From the NCBI RefSeq assembly GCF_009905545.1, contig NZ_JAAALB010000015.1, positions 1 to 64,000 on the forward strand: 64,000 nt of DNA, given 5' to 3'. Both the position numbers and the translations under genes were made by a program. This DNA comes from Cellulophaga sp. BC115SP. GTDB taxonomy: Bacteria > Bacteroidota > Bacteroidia > Cytophagales > Spirosomataceae. Position 1 is the first letter of the stretch. The number at the start of each line of letters is the position of its first letter. Below, piece by piece: positions 16,431 to 26,141 of this stretch. Below the pieces are notes generated by a model. The model did no database searches. It was not told where the DNA came from and saw nothing but the letters and a program-made list of their open reading frames with translations.

Positions 16431-16955
16431 TTATTTCCCTAACGCCAATTTAATATGTTCCAAATGATGTTTGGCATGCCAAGCACCCATGTCTAAGGCG
16501 TCGATAAGCTTGATATATATTTGACGAATCGGATGATAATATCCTCGCTGAAATTCTTCCTCAGACATTTGTTCGATGAGGTAAGTCCAACGAGCGTGAG
16601 TTCCTTCGATCATTTGTAAAGAAAATGCAATAGGAGCAGTTTTTGCCTCCTCCATTGTTGCCCAAGCATCAATTTTGGCTACAACGCCATTGGGATCGGT
16701 TTCAGTCAACGCGTGTTTGAAACGGATGTAATGCAAAAGGTGCATATCCGCCACATGATTGATTAATTGCTGAATAGTCCAACTTCCTTCACGATATTGT
16801 TTTTGCAAATCTTCATGTGACAAAGTTTCAGTTAAAGCACGATACTCTGCGGGAATATTCTTTAAGATATTGAGTCTTTCTTGAAACTCTTCTGGTGTGT
16901 ACTCGCCTTTTGGCGACCATTTTCCGATGGGGAATTGTAATGCTGAAATGTCCAT
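16431..16955 (-). CDS. DinB/YfiT-type metal-dependent protein (putative thiol S-transferase or hydrolase)
   Basis: 174 residues, all-alpha DinB_2-type fold. It starts MDISALQFPIGKW, typical for the YfiT (BstA) branch, and carries the three-His metal site: LINHVADMH in helix 2 and WHAKHHLEHI near the C-terminus. YfiT of Bacillus is a bacillithiol S-transferase; many Bacteroidota homologues have unknown substrates. It is monocistronic, convergent with the MATE gene and separated from leuS by a repeat with a terminator. Confidence 0.85.
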   Translation of the reverse strand: MDISALQFPIGKWSPKGEYTPEEFQERLNILKNIPAEYRALTETLSHEDLQKQYREGSWTIQQLINHVADMHLLHYIRFKHALTETDPNGVVAKIDAWATMEEAKTAPIAFSLQMIEGTHARWTYLIEQMSEEEFQRGYYHPIRQIYIKLIDALDMGAWHAKHHLEHIKLALGK

Positions 16956-17135
16956 TTTTTCAAAGTTGTTTTGTTCAGAACGAATAAAGGGATGATTTAT
17001 GATTTTGGATAAAGATGAATAATATCTCTCCTAAGTAACAAACAGTATATCAATAACATTTCATCTCAACTCCATAGTGGCGAAAATTTAATAGAAAAAC
17101 CTACCCTATCTCAAAATGAAAGTTTGAATGATTCC

Positions 17136-17164
17136 ACTTAGCGGGTGAATTTATTCACCCGTGA
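17136..17164. repeat. Short palindrome 3' of leuS region
   Basis: CGGGTGAAT (17149 region) and ATTCACCCG form a hairpin with almost no loop, separate from the neighbouring family 1 repeat. Purpose unknown; it may be a regulator site or second terminator stem. Confidence 0.4.
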
Positions 17165-17187
17165 CAAAAAATTTGAATACCATCAAC

Positions 17188-17278
17188 AAAAAGGCGGTCG
17201 AAAAACTAATTTCGACCGCCTTTTTTGATACTATATTTCAGAATGATACATTTTTAGACGCAAGCATTGCGTCTCTAC
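17188..17278. repeat. Dispersed repeat family 1, composite copy including a bidirectional terminator
   Basis: Left part 17188-17226: AAAAAGGCGGTCGAAA and TTTCGACCGCCTTTTT form a strong stem with T-runs on both strands, a bidirectional terminator that ends leuS transcripts. Right part 17256-17278: the AGACGCAAGCATTGCGTCT palindrome ending CTCTAC. The order is reversed relative to the copies at 22998 and 38707, so this is an inverted insertion. Confidence 0.85.
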
Positions 17279-17323
17279 GCGTGAATTTCTTTTTACACTC
17301 GCAATACACCATTCTAAATTATC

Positions 17324-20137
17324 CTACAACACAACGTTAACAATACGTTTTGGCACAACGATAACTTTCTTAGGTGTTTTTCCTTCAAGCCATTTTTGTA
17401 CTACTTCGTTTGCCAATACGCCAGCTTCGATTTCTGAACTTGCCAAATCTACAGGGAAAGCAATGTTTGTTCTTACTTTACCATTGATAGAAATTGGGTA
17501 TTCAAAACTTGATTCTACCAAGTATGAAGGTTCAAATTTAGGGAAAGAAGCCTTTGAAACAGTTCCAGCTTCATGACCTAACAACGACCATAATTCTTCA
17601 GACAAGTGTGGTGTATATGAAGACATTAAGATTACTAATTGTTCCAAAATTTCCTTTTTAGAACATTTCAAAGAACCCAAGTCATTTACACAAATCATCA
17701 AACTTGAAACAACAGTATTGAACGAATAACGCTCCAAATCGTCTTCAACTTTTTTGATGGCTGTATGCAATACTTTCAACTCTTCTTTAGTAGCTTTTTC
17801 GTCCTTCACTTTCCATTTGCCCTGCTCATCGTAGAACAAACGCCATACTTTTTTGATAAATCTGAAAGAACCATCGATACCATTTGTATTCCAAGGTTTG
17901 GCTTGCTCCAATGGTCCTAAGAACATTTCATACAAACGTAAGGTATCTGCTCCTACTCTATCTACTAACACATCTGGGTTTACGACATTGTATTTCGATT
18001 TTGACATTTTCTCAACCTCTACTCCACAAACATATTTGTCGCCTTCCAAGATAAATTCAGCCTCTGCAAAATCTGAACGCCAAGCTTTGAAAGCCTCAAT
18101 ATCCAAGATTTCGTTGTTTACGATATTCACATCTACGTGCAATGAAGTCACATCGTATTGGTCCTTCAAGCCAGCCGAAACAAAGACAGGCTTTTTACCT
18201 TCGCCATTTGAAGATTTGATACGATACACAAAGTTAGAACGACCTTGAATCATACCTTGGTTAATCAACTTTTTGGCAAATTCTTCTTCGTTTACTAAAC
18301 CAATATCTTTCAAGAATTTATTCCAGAAACGGCTATACAACAAGTGACCTGTAGCGTGCTCAGAACCACCTATGTACAAGTCAACTGCTTGCCAATAATC
18401 GATAGCCTCTTTGCTTGCCATTGCTTCCTCGTTCTGAGCATCCATATAACGGTACCAATACCAAGATGAACCTGCCCAACCTGGCATCGTGCTCAATTCG
18501 TATTCGTATTCGCCTTTATATTTCCAACCTTCTGCACGACCAAGTGGTGGCTCGCCTGTTTCAGTTGGCAAATATTTATCAATTGAAGGTAATTCTAATG
18601 GCAATTCAGATTCTTCAATTAAATATGGTAAACCATCTTTGAAATATACTGGCACTGGCTCACCCCAATAACGTTGACGGCTAAATACGGCATTGCGCAA
18701 ACGGAATTGTGTTTTACCTTTACCAATACCTCTTTCTTCTAATGACTGAACCAAAGTAGCTGTAGCCTCTTTGTATTCCATGCCATTGATGATACCAGAG
18801 TTGATATATTTACCTTCTTTGGTATTGTCAGCTTGCGTTTCAATTTCTTTTTGCGCATCCAAAACAGGAATAATTGGCAAATTGAAATGGGTAGCAAAAT
18901 TCCAGTCACGTTGGTCACCTGATGGTACGCCCATTACAGCACCTGTACCATAACCAGCCAATACATAATCAGCTAAATAAATCGGTACTTTCTCGTCATT
19001 AAATGGATTGATAACGTAGCTTCCTGTAAACGCACCTGAAACACGTTTTACCTCCGACATACGATCTAACTCTGAACGAGATTTTGCCCAATTTACATAA
19101 GCCTCAACTTCTTCTTTTTGAGCATCTGTAGTCAAATATGGAACATAATCGTGCTCTGGAGCAATTACCATAAAGCTTACTCCATAAATTGTATCAACAC
19201 GTGTAGTAAATACCTCGATAAATTCTGGTGCTTCTTCTGTTACCGTAGAACGGTCAACTTTGAAGCGAACTGAGGCTCCTTGTGAGCGACCAATCCAGTT
19301 ACGTTGTTGTTCTTTGATAGCATCTGACCAATCTACTTCATTCAAGCCATCTATCAAACGGTCGGCATACGCGGTAATACGCATAGACCATTGCTTCATT
19401 TTCTTTTGCTCAACAGGAAAACCACCACGCTCAGAAACGCCGTCTTTTACCTCGTCATTTGCCAAAACAGTTCCTAATCCTGGGCACCAGTTAACTACAG
19501 ATTCATCAGGGAAAGTCAAACGGTATTTCAACAACATTTCTTGTTGCTGATGACCTGACATATTATTCCAGTCCTCAGCAGTGAATACTGGAGTTTCCTC
19601 ATCACAAACCGCTTTTACGGCAGTGTTTCCAGATTCTGCAAAACGTTCCACCAAAGAATCAATAGACAAAGCTCTATTGGCATCTTTGTCATAATAATGG
19701 TTGAAAAGTTGCATAAAAATCCACTGAGTCCATTTGTAGAACTTAGGATCAGAAGTACGCACTTCTCTTGACCAGTCATAGCTAAAACCGATTTGTTTCA
19801 ACTGACGGATATATGTAGCAATATTATCTTCGGTTGTAATGGCAGGATGCTGTCCCGTTTGGATAGCATATTGTTCAGCAGGCAAACCAAAAGAGTCAAA
19901 ACCCATCGGGTGCAACACGTTGAAACCTTTGAGACGACGATAACGGCTCACAATATCACTTGCGATATACCCAAGCGGGTGACCTACGTGCAAACCCGCT
20001 CCTGATGGATAAGGGAACATATCCAACACATAATACTTTGGTTTTGAGTGGTCGATTTCAGTTTTGTAGGTTTGGTTTTCATCCCAAAACTGACGCCATT
20101 TTTGTTCTACTTCTCTAAAGTTGTATTCTGCAGACAT
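17324..20137 (-). CDS. leuS: Leucyl-tRNA synthetase
   Basis: 937 residues from the ATG at 20137 (MSAEYNFREVEQKWRQFWDE); the frame starts nine codons earlier but this is the family start. It charges tRNA-Leu. Class I motifs are clear: HVGH (the HIGH signature) in MFPYPSGAGLHVGHPLG near residue 45, and KMSKSKYN near residue 700. The CP1 editing domain is present with TRVDTIYGVSFMVIAPEH and the GTGAVMGVPSGDQRD region. A long insertion (NFVYRIKSSNGEGKK onward) before KMSKS fits Bacteroidota enzymes. Monocistronic, with a terminator repeat 100 bp downstream. Confidence 0.98.
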   Translation of the reverse strand: MSAEYNFREVEQKWRQFWDENQTYKTEIDHSKPKYYVLDMFPYPSGAGLHVGHPLGYIASDIVSRYRRLKGFNVLHPMGFDSFGLPAEQYAIQTGQHPAITTEDNIATYIRQLKQIGFSYDWSREVRTSDPKFYKWTQWIFMQLFNHYYDKDANRALSIDSLVERFAESGNTAVKAVCDEETPVFTAEDWNNMSGHQQQEMLLKYRLTFPDESVVNWCPGLGTVLANDEVKDGVSERGGFPVEQKKMKQWSMRITAYADRLIDGLNEVDWSDAIKEQQRNWIGRSQGASVRFKVDRSTVTEEAPEFIEVFTTRVDTIYGVSFMVIAPEHDYVPYLTTDAQKEEVEAYVNWAKSRSELDRMSEVKRVSGAFTGSYVINPFNDEKVPIYLADYVLAGYGTGAVMGVPSGDQRDWNFATHFNLPIIPVLDAQKEIETQADNTKEGKYINSGIINGMEYKEATATLVQSLEERGIGKGKTQFRLRNAVFSRQRYWGEPVPVYFKDGLPYLIEESELPLELPSIDKYLPTETGEPPLGRAEGWKYKGEYEYELSTMPGWAGSSWYWYRYMDAQNEEAMASKEAIDYWQAVDLYIGGSEHATGHLLYSRFWNKFLKDIGLVNEEEFAKKLINQGMIQGRSNFVYRIKSSNGEGKKPVFVSAGLKDQYDVTSLHVDVNIVNNEILDIEAFKAWRSDFAEAEFILEGDKYVCGVEVEKMSKSKYNVVNPDVLVDRVGADTLRLYEMFLGPLEQAKPWNTNGIDGSFRFIKKVWRLFYDEQGKWKVKDEKATKEELKVLHTAIKKVEDDLERYSFNTVVSSLMICVNDLGSLKCSKKEILEQLVILMSSYTPHLSEELWSLLGHEAGTVSKASFPKFEPSYLVESSFEYPISINGKVRTNIAFPVDLASSEIEAGVLANEVVQKWLEGKTPKKVIVVPKRIVNVVL

Positions 20138-20201
20138 TTCTATAAAATTGAATGATTGGAGCATAAAATGTAGTTAAGCATTCTGCGCTCGAAAATTTTG
20201 G

Positions 20202-20209
20202 CAAAATTA
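20202..20209 (-). promoter_or_regulatory. -7 box (TAATTTTG) upstream of leuS
   Basis: On the minus strand TAATTTTG fits TAnnTTTG, 65 bp before the leuS ATG. No matching -33 TTTG at the ideal spacing. Moderate support. Confidence 0.4.
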
Positions 20210-20438
20210 CAGATTTTTGTCGGAATTTCCTGTAGGAGATTTTCTAGAGGCTAGGTTTAAAGTTTTTCCGTTAAAAATAAATACCATATTGCTCATGAGG
20301 ATTTCAGCCATAAAATACCCAAGGCTTTATTACAGACATTATTCATGGCATGAAATAAACACACTTTCAGTATTATACTGTTTTCAAGATCCGTATTCTA
20401 CTTAGCCAATTAATTTATGCACCCATAATTTCAATGCA

Positions 20439-20461
20439 AGACGCAAACATTGCGTCTCTAC
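20439..20461. repeat. Dispersed repeat family 1, lone palindrome
   Basis: AGACGCAAACATTGCGTCT with the CTAC extension, the same palindrome as at 17256 and 16350, here without the terminator hairpin. It lies in the divergent leuS/TSUP intergenic region, about 50 bp upstream of the TSUP promoter, and is the one copy not at a gene 3' end. Confidence 0.7.
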
Positions 20462-20506
20462 AGTGGGAATAAAATAATTCTCCAACAAAATATTTAATCT
20501 ACCATA

Positions 20507-20537
20507 TTTGTAGAATAATAAAACTCTATTAACTTTG
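20507..20537 (+). promoter_or_regulatory. Complete Bacteroidota promoter (TTTG-N19-TAACTTTG)
   Basis: TTTG at 20507-20510, a 19 bp spacer and TAACTTTG at 20530-20537 match both boxes of the Bacteroidota primary sigma consensus exactly. The start codon of the TSUP exporter lies 25 bp downstream. Confidence 0.8.
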
Positions 20538-20562
20538 TAGGAAATATTGATTTTATAGACCA

Positions 20563-21528
20563 ATGATAGAAGGCTCGACACAAGCAGAAATTCAGGAAAC
20601 AAAAACAATTGTCCCGAAAAAATCCTCTAAAAATCCATTTGAGGAAGCTATTATTAAATTATGGAAGCGTGAAAGAACCCCCGCAGAAATTGTTATTCAT
20701 ATCTTCAATGCCATAGCACTTATGTTGGTGGGTCATTTTTTATTTACCTATCTGACAGTTCAAAATATTACAACAGCATTTAGCGAAGTTACCTCCGATA
20801 TTCTCTTTTTCATCATGGCCGGATTCATCGCCCAGATGGTTGATGGAGCATTGGGTATGGCTTATGGCGTTACAGCTTCAACATTTTTGGCTAACGTAGG
20901 TGTTTCGCCTGCGGTAATCAGTATGAGTGTACACGCCTCAGAAATCTTTACGAGTGGAGCCTCTGGTTATATGCACTTGAAATTTGGGAATGTAAACTCA
21001 AAATTATTCAAGGCAGTCTTGATACCAGGTGTAATAGGTGCGATACTAGGTGCCTATTTGCTTTCAACATTATTAGAGCAATATATAGGATATGTAAAAC
21101 CAGCGGTATCCATTTACACACTCTGCTTGGGTATATTAATTATCAAAAAAGCATTAGTAAAACGTCAGGCTAAGAAAAATGTAAAAATGATTGGACCATT
21201 AGCATGGTTTGGTGGTTTTATGGACTCGGTAGGCGGTGGCGGCTGGGGACCGATTGTATCTTCTACGCTCATTGCTTCAGGACGTCATCCTCGTTATACG
21301 ATTGGTTCGGTCAACTTAGCAGAGTTCTTTATTTCTCTTTCATCCTCATTAACCTTTATTTTCGTCATTGGATTTTCACAGTGGCAGGTTATTTTAGGAC
21401 TGATTTTGGGAGGGATGGTCGCTGCTCCAATCGCTGCTAAATTATCCACTAAGATACCTACCAAAGCACTCATGATTCTAGTAGGTATTGTGGTAATTCT
21501 AGCGTCATTGAAAAAGATTATAGGATAA
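20563..21528 (+). CDS. TSUP (TauE/SafE) family sulfite/anion exporter
   Basis: 321 residues with about 8 membrane helices after a 50-residue cytosolic N-terminus rich in Lys. Family features: AQMVDGALGMAYGVTASTFL in the first half and the mirrored MDSVGGGGWGPIVSSTLIAS in the second half, the repeated GxGGGxGP-type signature of PF01925. Members export sulfite, sulfoacetate or other small anions; the substrate here is not evident. It has its own full promoter at 20507 and a strong terminator after the stop. Confidence 0.92.
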   Translation: MIEGSTQAEIQETKTIVPKKSSKNPFEEAIIKLWKRERTPAEIVIHIFNAIALMLVGHFLFTYLTVQNITTAFSEVTSDILFFIMAGFIAQMVDGALGMAYGVTASTFLANVGVSPAVISMSVHASEIFTSGASGYMHLKFGNVNSKLFKAVLIPGVIGAILGAYLLSTLLEQYIGYVKPAVSIYTLCLGILIIKKALVKRQAKKNVKMIGPLAWFGGFMDSVGGGGWGPIVSSTLIASGRHPRYTIGSVNLAEFFISLSSSLTFIFVIGFSQWQVILGLILGGMVAAPIAAKLSTKIPTKALMILVGIVVILASLKKIIG

Positions 21529-21557
21529 GAAATTTTTCAAAAACAATCGATAGATAC

Positions 21558-21591
21558 AGCCTTCTCAGCCTAGTTGAGAAGGCTTTTTTTG
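21558..21591 (+). terminator. Rho-independent terminator of the TSUP gene
   Basis: AGCCTTCTCA (21558-21567) pairs with TGAGAAGGCT (21575-21584) and is followed by seven T. Starts 30 bp after the stop codon. The rest of 21592-21858 holds no ORF or obvious repeat. Confidence 0.85.
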
Positions 21592-21858
21592 TATTATTCG
21601 ACCGCTTAGTCAGAATATCACTAAGTAGATAGACCTAATCTTGGTGATTCAAAATATTCCCATTAATTTTCATAAAAATTGATACCCTTAACATAGCTAC
21701 TTTGTTTAACTTCCTTTTTCGGCATTAAACCTGCGTTTCTTTGAAAGGCTATTAGTTTCCAAAACTTTCGAGAACACTTCTCAATTCACTTGCAAGGCAA
21801 TGCTATATCTCAAACTAATATAAAATTGCTCGGTATTAAAATCTGATATTTATTTTTT

Positions 21859-22956
21859 ATGAGTATTATTAAACGTTTTTTTCAGAAAAAATCTGCACCC
21901 AATAACCCGTATCAAGAGTTCTGGAATTGGTTTTCGGAAAATGAAAAAAAGTTTTTTGAAATTGTTAAAGATGGAGAAAAAATCGATGAAGCTTTTTTTG
22001 CCATTTTAAGTCCTAGGTTAGAACAATTACATAAAGGAATCTTTTTTCTTTCGGGAATGTATGACGAAGACGTTGCCGAACTTATCCTTACCGCCGACGG
22101 CATTGTAAAAAACATTGTTTTTATTGAAGAACTCATTGAAGCAGCACCAGCATTTCCGAATTGGAAAATAACGGCACTCAAACAAGCTGTAGATATGGCA
22201 GATTGGCAGATTGGCATTGAAGAATTAATCATTAATTCACCAAGCCTAAGCTTTTTTCCTGACGAATATCCGCAATATCCCGACGAGATTGCGATTACGA
22301 TTGTGTATCAGGACTACTCAACCGAAGAACATGGTACGATTGTCTCTGGTATTTATATGTTTTTAGATAACCTTTTAGGGGAACTAAACGCTGGTGTGCA
22401 ACTGGACCAAATCAAAATTCAAGGACCAGACCCTTCCTATCCCGATTTGATTCCTATTTCCAAGCTTCCTGCCTACCTGAATTGGAGAGAAAAAGAGTTT
22501 ATCGAAAAATATGAAGCTACCGAAATCCCTGACGATGATATTCCGCTCACTACACTTCAAGCAACTAGTGAAAACGAAATGCCCTTGATTGCGACCATCA
22601 ATATGCCGCTCCTCAACTGGGATGCCAAACCTTCATTTCCATGGGTTTTGCGTTTAGAGTTACAATATAATGGTCAAGAAAACGATGGGCTACCAAATGA
22701 AAGCGATTTTGAAATTCTGAATGAATTGGAGGATACCTTACTCGATAATTTGTTGGATTCGGGCATGTGCTTGTACACAGGTCGACAGGTAGGTTCGAAT
22801 ATGTGTGAGTTTTATTTTACTTGCAAAAACTTCAGAGAGCCATCCAAAAAGGTGTATGAACTTACGCCCGAAATAGAACAAAACTTCAAGTTTGAATACT
22901 TTATTTATCGAGATAAATATTGGCGCTCCTTTGAGCATTTTCGCGTAGCGCTCTAA
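21859..22956 (+). CDS. DUF695-domain hypothetical protein
   Basis: 365 residues, soluble, acidic. The N-terminal half (from NPYQEFWNWFSENEKKFFE) is a conserved Bacteroidota domain of unknown role. The C-terminal 120 residues fit DUF695: FPWVLRLELQYNGQENDGLP, then DFEILNELEDTLLDNLLD, YTGRQVGSNMCEFYFTCKN and the final IYRDKYWRSFEHFR, matching the family ending DxxWxxYxxF. No enzymatic motif is recognised. It is single, followed after 41 bp by a family 1 repeat with terminator. Confidence 0.75.
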   Translation: MSIIKRFFQKKSAPNNPYQEFWNWFSENEKKFFEIVKDGEKIDEAFFAILSPRLEQLHKGIFFLSGMYDEDVAELILTADGIVKNIVFIEELIEAAPAFPNWKITALKQAVDMADWQIGIEELIINSPSLSFFPDEYPQYPDEIAITIVYQDYSTEEHGTIVSGIYMFLDNLLGELNAGVQLDQIKIQGPDPSYPDLIPISKLPAYLNWREKEFIEKYEATEIPDDDIPLTTLQATSENEMPLIATINMPLLNWDAKPSFPWVLRLELQYNGQENDGLPNESDFEILNELEDTLLDNLLDSGMCLYTGRQVGSNMCEFYFTCKNFREPSKKVYELTPEIEQNFKFEYFIYRDKYWRSFEHFRVAL

Positions 22957-22997
22957 TATCTAAATTGAGTGATTATTTTCATATTTGTCTTCTAGCT

Positions 22998-23093
22998 GTA
23001 GAGATGTAATACTTGCGTCTTAGGCAGAGGCAGATATAGCATAGTGGTATCAAAAAAGGCGGTTGGAAAATCATTTCCGACCGCCTTTTTGAT
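22998..23093. repeat. Dispersed repeat family 1, composite copy with terminator
   Basis: Degenerate palindrome GTAGAGATGTAATACTTGCG leads through a CAGATATAGCATAGTGGTATC spacer into a hairpin AAAAAGGCGGTTGGAAA / TTTCCGACCGCCTTTTT (23049-23093) with T-runs on both strands. It lies between two convergent genes and can terminate both. The spacer aligns with that of the 38707 copy, and about 40 bp after the hairpin also align (CATTCAGGATA against AATTCGGGATA). Confidence 0.8.
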
Positions 23094-23152
23094 GAAATCT
23101 AGGGAGCCATCTTAGATATGACATTCAGGATATTTCATTTTATCAAAATCAA

Positions 23153-24241
23153 CTAAGCAGTTTTAATCGCTTCTTTCAAGGCTGATAAAACTTTGGCATC
23201 GACATTTCCAAAAAGAGAAACGCCTGAAGCGCCATTTTTTAGGGCTAGTTGAATACCTTTCACAATTTCTCCTTGATTATCAAAATCTGGTAAAAATAAT
23301 CCTGCATATAAAGGGAACTTTCCATGGAGAGTTCTTACTCCTTCTTCTACTGCATCGCCAATCCAATTAACATCTTCTTTGTAGAATTTGTGATAAATCA
23401 TAGGACAAACTCCTGACAAATTCCAGTTAGTCCAATCTTGACGAACGATGCGCTTGGCTACCTCAGGCGTTGGAAATACCGCAGCCGTAATAGGCTTTTT
23501 GAACGTGGCCGCTGTTGCAGACAAATGATTGACGATTCGGGTAATATTGTCATAACGGAACTTACGCCAAGAAAGATTTTGGTCTGGATTTTCTGACTTT
23601 AGAATATCAATTCCTTTTAATTCCTTGAACTTCGAGCGACAAGTATCACAGTAGCAAAAATCATATTCAGGTAGCTCCTGATTTTGCTGTATGCCGTAAT
23701 TTTTCCAAAGATTTACAGGTAAAATAACGTCACAATAACGTACATAATCCAAGTGAATACCGTCAACGTAGGGCTTACTTAATTCTGTTTTTACCACATT
23801 TTCAAGATACGCTTTTGTTTCTGGTTTGGATGGACACAACCAACGATAATAATCCACATACGGAGGTTTCGTCGCACAAGAATCGCCCTTACGACTCACA
23901 GCATACATTTCAGGATGAGATTTCAACAAACTTTCTTCCCCACGATTCATAGTCCAAATCCAACGGTGTGTTTCCAGACCTTGTTTTTTGGCAATAGTAA
24001 AATGTTTTTCGTCATCGGCTTCAAAGAAAATACCGGTAATACCACTTTCTTGAAACTCTCTATACTGCTTGATCAGCGCTTCTTCTGTCGCTTTGTGGTC
24101 TGGATTTATCCAAATCCAAAACTTACGTTTTGCTTTTGCTGAAAAAATTTGCTGTTCTCCAGTTGCGACAGCAGTGCTAGAACCACCCGCCAAGGCCAAA
24201 GACCCTAAGCCAATTTGCTTCAAAAATGTTCTTTTTTTCAT
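23153..24241 (-). CDS. Secreted GHL10/YngK-like putative glycoside hydrolase
   Basis: 362 residues with an export signal (MKKRTFLKQIGLGSLALAGG, a Tat-like pattern without a full twin Arg). The mature part looks like a TIM barrel: KFWIWINPDH, GITGIFFEADDE, HRWIWTMNRG, YVDGIHLDYVRYCD, and PMIYHKF. The segment VDGIHLDYVRY is the characteristic strand of the GHL10 (former DUF187) family, with Asp as candidate catalytic residue. CYCDTCRSKF is a Cys pair usual in this branch. Natural substrate unknown; probably a complex glycan. The CBM9-type gene lies upstream on the same strand, 243 bp away. Confidence 0.8.
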   Translation of the reverse strand: MKKRTFLKQIGLGSLALAGGSSTAVATGEQQIFSAKAKRKFWIWINPDHKATEEALIKQYREFQESGITGIFFEADDEKHFTIAKKQGLETHRWIWTMNRGEESLLKSHPEMYAVSRKGDSCATKPPYVDYYRWLCPSKPETKAYLENVVKTELSKPYVDGIHLDYVRYCDVILPVNLWKNYGIQQNQELPEYDFCYCDTCRSKFKELKGIDILKSENPDQNLSWRKFRYDNITRIVNHLSATAATFKKPITAAVFPTPEVAKRIVRQDWTNWNLSGVCPMIYHKFYKEDVNWIGDAVEEGVRTLHGKFPLYAGLFLPDFDNQGEIVKGIQLALKNGASGVSLFGNVDAKVLSALKEAIKTA

Positions 24242-24387
24242 AGTTTTTAAAAATTGAAAATTGGAAAAATTAAGGTAAGATTGTTAGGTTGAAAATGAAA
24301 ACTCTCAGATTAAGCCATATTGGAGTTTTGTACCATATACTTGTATTAGTAACAGATTAACTGAACCCTATTCTTAATAATTGACTA

Positions 24388-24430
24388 GTTGCTAACGCCA
24401 GATTTGTTGGAGAAAAACTCCAACAAAGGC
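24388..24430. repeat. Dispersed repeat family 3, half copy
   Basis: GTTGCTAACGCC, a short gap, then TTGTTGGAG and CTCCAACAA around AAAA, followed by AGGC. The same modules in the same order occur at 36785 and 36935. It sits between the CBM9-type gene and the GHL10-like gene. Confidence 0.75.
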
Positions 24431-24484
24431 TGAAAAGGCCGAAAACCTGTTGAAATTATCTTTCAACCCTTAACTTAGGTAAAT

Positions 24485-25549
24485 TTATAAATCTCGCACT
24501 AAAAGTCTGCCATCCTGTGTGAGTGTCAGCAGTTTTCTGTTAGTCAAATCTTTTAGCAAAATCATAAATAGATGTTCAGATGCTTCTATTTTGACTTCAT
24601 ACTCTTTTGGCCAATTCAAACCTAACTGACTCGGGTCAGAGGTGTATGTTTTATTTTTTCCAAAAAAAGCTTGTTGAGCGTCATATCCAGCCCAAACCCA
24701 TCTTTTAGCCGTTTCGATACTTGGCAATTGGTATTGAATAGGACTTTCTGAAACCTTTTTATCAGAGAAAACCAAATACCCCCAGCGATCAGGGATGTGC
24801 ATATTAATCGCATCTTGTGGCGACCATACCCAGTTATATTCTGGCAATACACCCGTTCCATCTGCTTTAGCTTTTCTCACATATTTGCCATTTTTAACCT
24901 CGTGCTGCCATTCTACTCTGGAGAAATTGATACGCCATAGACTTAAATCTTTTGGAAATGGCACCTTCAATCCCATACCCACCGATTCAAAAGGAATAGC
25001 AATTTCGACCGTCCAAAATTGATCTTCATCTTTAGGGTTATTAACTGTTCCATTACAATAAACCGCTGTTTTCATACCTTTTATATCCCAAGAAATAAGG
25101 GCATCGCCCCCGTTTCTGTATGATTTGGGCAAAAACAAATCGAAGGTATTATTAATAGGATTGACTTCGAGCTCAAAATAGTCATGTCCGTCACCGTCAG
25201 GATCGATAAATACTTCAAAATCATTTTCGAGAAATACGACTTGGTCTTTCTTATTTTGATATGACCACAAATGTTTTTCGTCCAATTTGGCAGCGATGTA
25301 CAAATACTTGTCATCCCACAACATTTTGGCTTTGGTCGCTTGCAAGGGCAAAGGCTGTTTGGCACCTTCTATGTCCACAAACTCGGTGGTCCAACTTGCT
25401 TTTTGCCAAGCTTCTTCATCTAGTTTTCCATCAATTTTTAGATTTTGAGGAGTTTTGTAGCAAATATATTGCTTGGGAAAATAAGGAACCTGCGCAAAGT
25501 TTTGAAAACCAAAGATGCCTAGACACAGGGTAAAAAAGAGTTTTTTCAT
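24485..25549 (-). CDS. Secreted CBM9-type carbohydrate-binding family protein
   Basis: 354 residues with a signal peptide (MKKLFFTLCLGIFGFQNFAQ). The mature protein opens with LKIDGKLDEEAWQKASWT and continues AKMLWDDKYLYIAAKLDE, then NDFEVFIDPDGDGHDYFELE and FWTVEIAIPFESVG: the standard order of the CBM9/DOMON-like domain of Bacteroidota (PF06452 type). This beta-sandwich binds sugar and sometimes heme. The C-terminal 100 residues add an extension ending in LLTLTQDGRLLVRDL. It probably works with the downstream GHL10-like protein on one glycan (inference from gene order). Confidence 0.88.
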   Translation of the reverse strand: MKKLFFTLCLGIFGFQNFAQVPYFPKQYICYKTPQNLKIDGKLDEEAWQKASWTTEFVDIEGAKQPLPLQATKAKMLWDDKYLYIAAKLDEKHLWSYQNKKDQVVFLENDFEVFIDPDGDGHDYFELEVNPINNTFDLFLPKSYRNGGDALISWDIKGMKTAVYCNGTVNNPKDEDQFWTVEIAIPFESVGMGLKVPFPKDLSLWRINFSRVEWQHEVKNGKYVRKAKADGTGVLPEYNWVWSPQDAINMHIPDRWGYLVFSDKKVSESPIQYQLPSIETAKRWVWAGYDAQQAFFGKNKTYTSDPSQLGLNWPKEYEVKIEASEHLFMILLKDLTNRKLLTLTQDGRLLVRDL

Positions 25550-25731
25550 AAGATATTAATAAAGAAAATTGGAAGTGTTCTATCTAGGTTTTGTACAAAA
25601 TAGAATCGTACAATATTCTGACAGTTTTGTGTATTAACTATACCGAACTGTAGCGATTCCCATTCTAAGCTTTGATTTCAAGATTCATACTTTTATATTT
25701 CAAAATGGTATCAACTCAATCAAACTTCATC

Positions 25732-26040
25732 ATGTCGAATTTATCGCTTCATTTTGCACAAAACTTTAATCATAAATTGGATTGTGAATATTTTACCTCG
25801 ATTCGCCCACAACGAGATATTTATCAAGTCGGTGCAGAAATAGACATTTATTGTCAAGAGCATTTTCTCAAAAAAGCAGTCATCATCAACCTCAAAACAT
25901 TAACTCTTGTAGAATTAGACGATTGGACGGCTTTTCTCGATGCGGGTATGAATAAGCATGAACTGATTACTCTACTCAAAACCTTTTATCCTGAAACCGA
26001 AGGTTTACTCTTTAACGTATTACTCTTAAAAAGCTGTTGA
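25732..26040 (+). CDS. ASCH/PUA-like small protein
   Basis: 102 residues from the ATG at 25732 (MSNLSLHFAQNFNHKLDCEY). The pattern FxxxFNxxxxxxYFTxIRP, then YQVGAEIDIYC, KKAVIINLKTLTLVELDD and the closing AFLDAGMNKHELITLLKTFY fits PUA-fold ASCH-like domains, which bind RNA or nucleotides. In-frame ATGs at 25672 and 25705 would add 20 or 9 residues of unlike character. Monocistronic, between divergent exported-protein genes. The specific role is unknown. Confidence 0.6.
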   Translation: MSNLSLHFAQNFNHKLDCEYFTSIRPQRDIYQVGAEIDIYCQEHFLKKAVIINLKTLTLVELDDWTAFLDAGMNKHELITLLKTFYPETEGLLFNVLLLKSC

Positions 26041-26141
26041 GACTAAAAGACAATTTACAAAAGCAGATAAAACCTTGTTTATCAATCAAAAAAAAGTCAT
26101 AATTTTCCTTTTTTAAATTTTATCCAAAATCCCAAAATTCT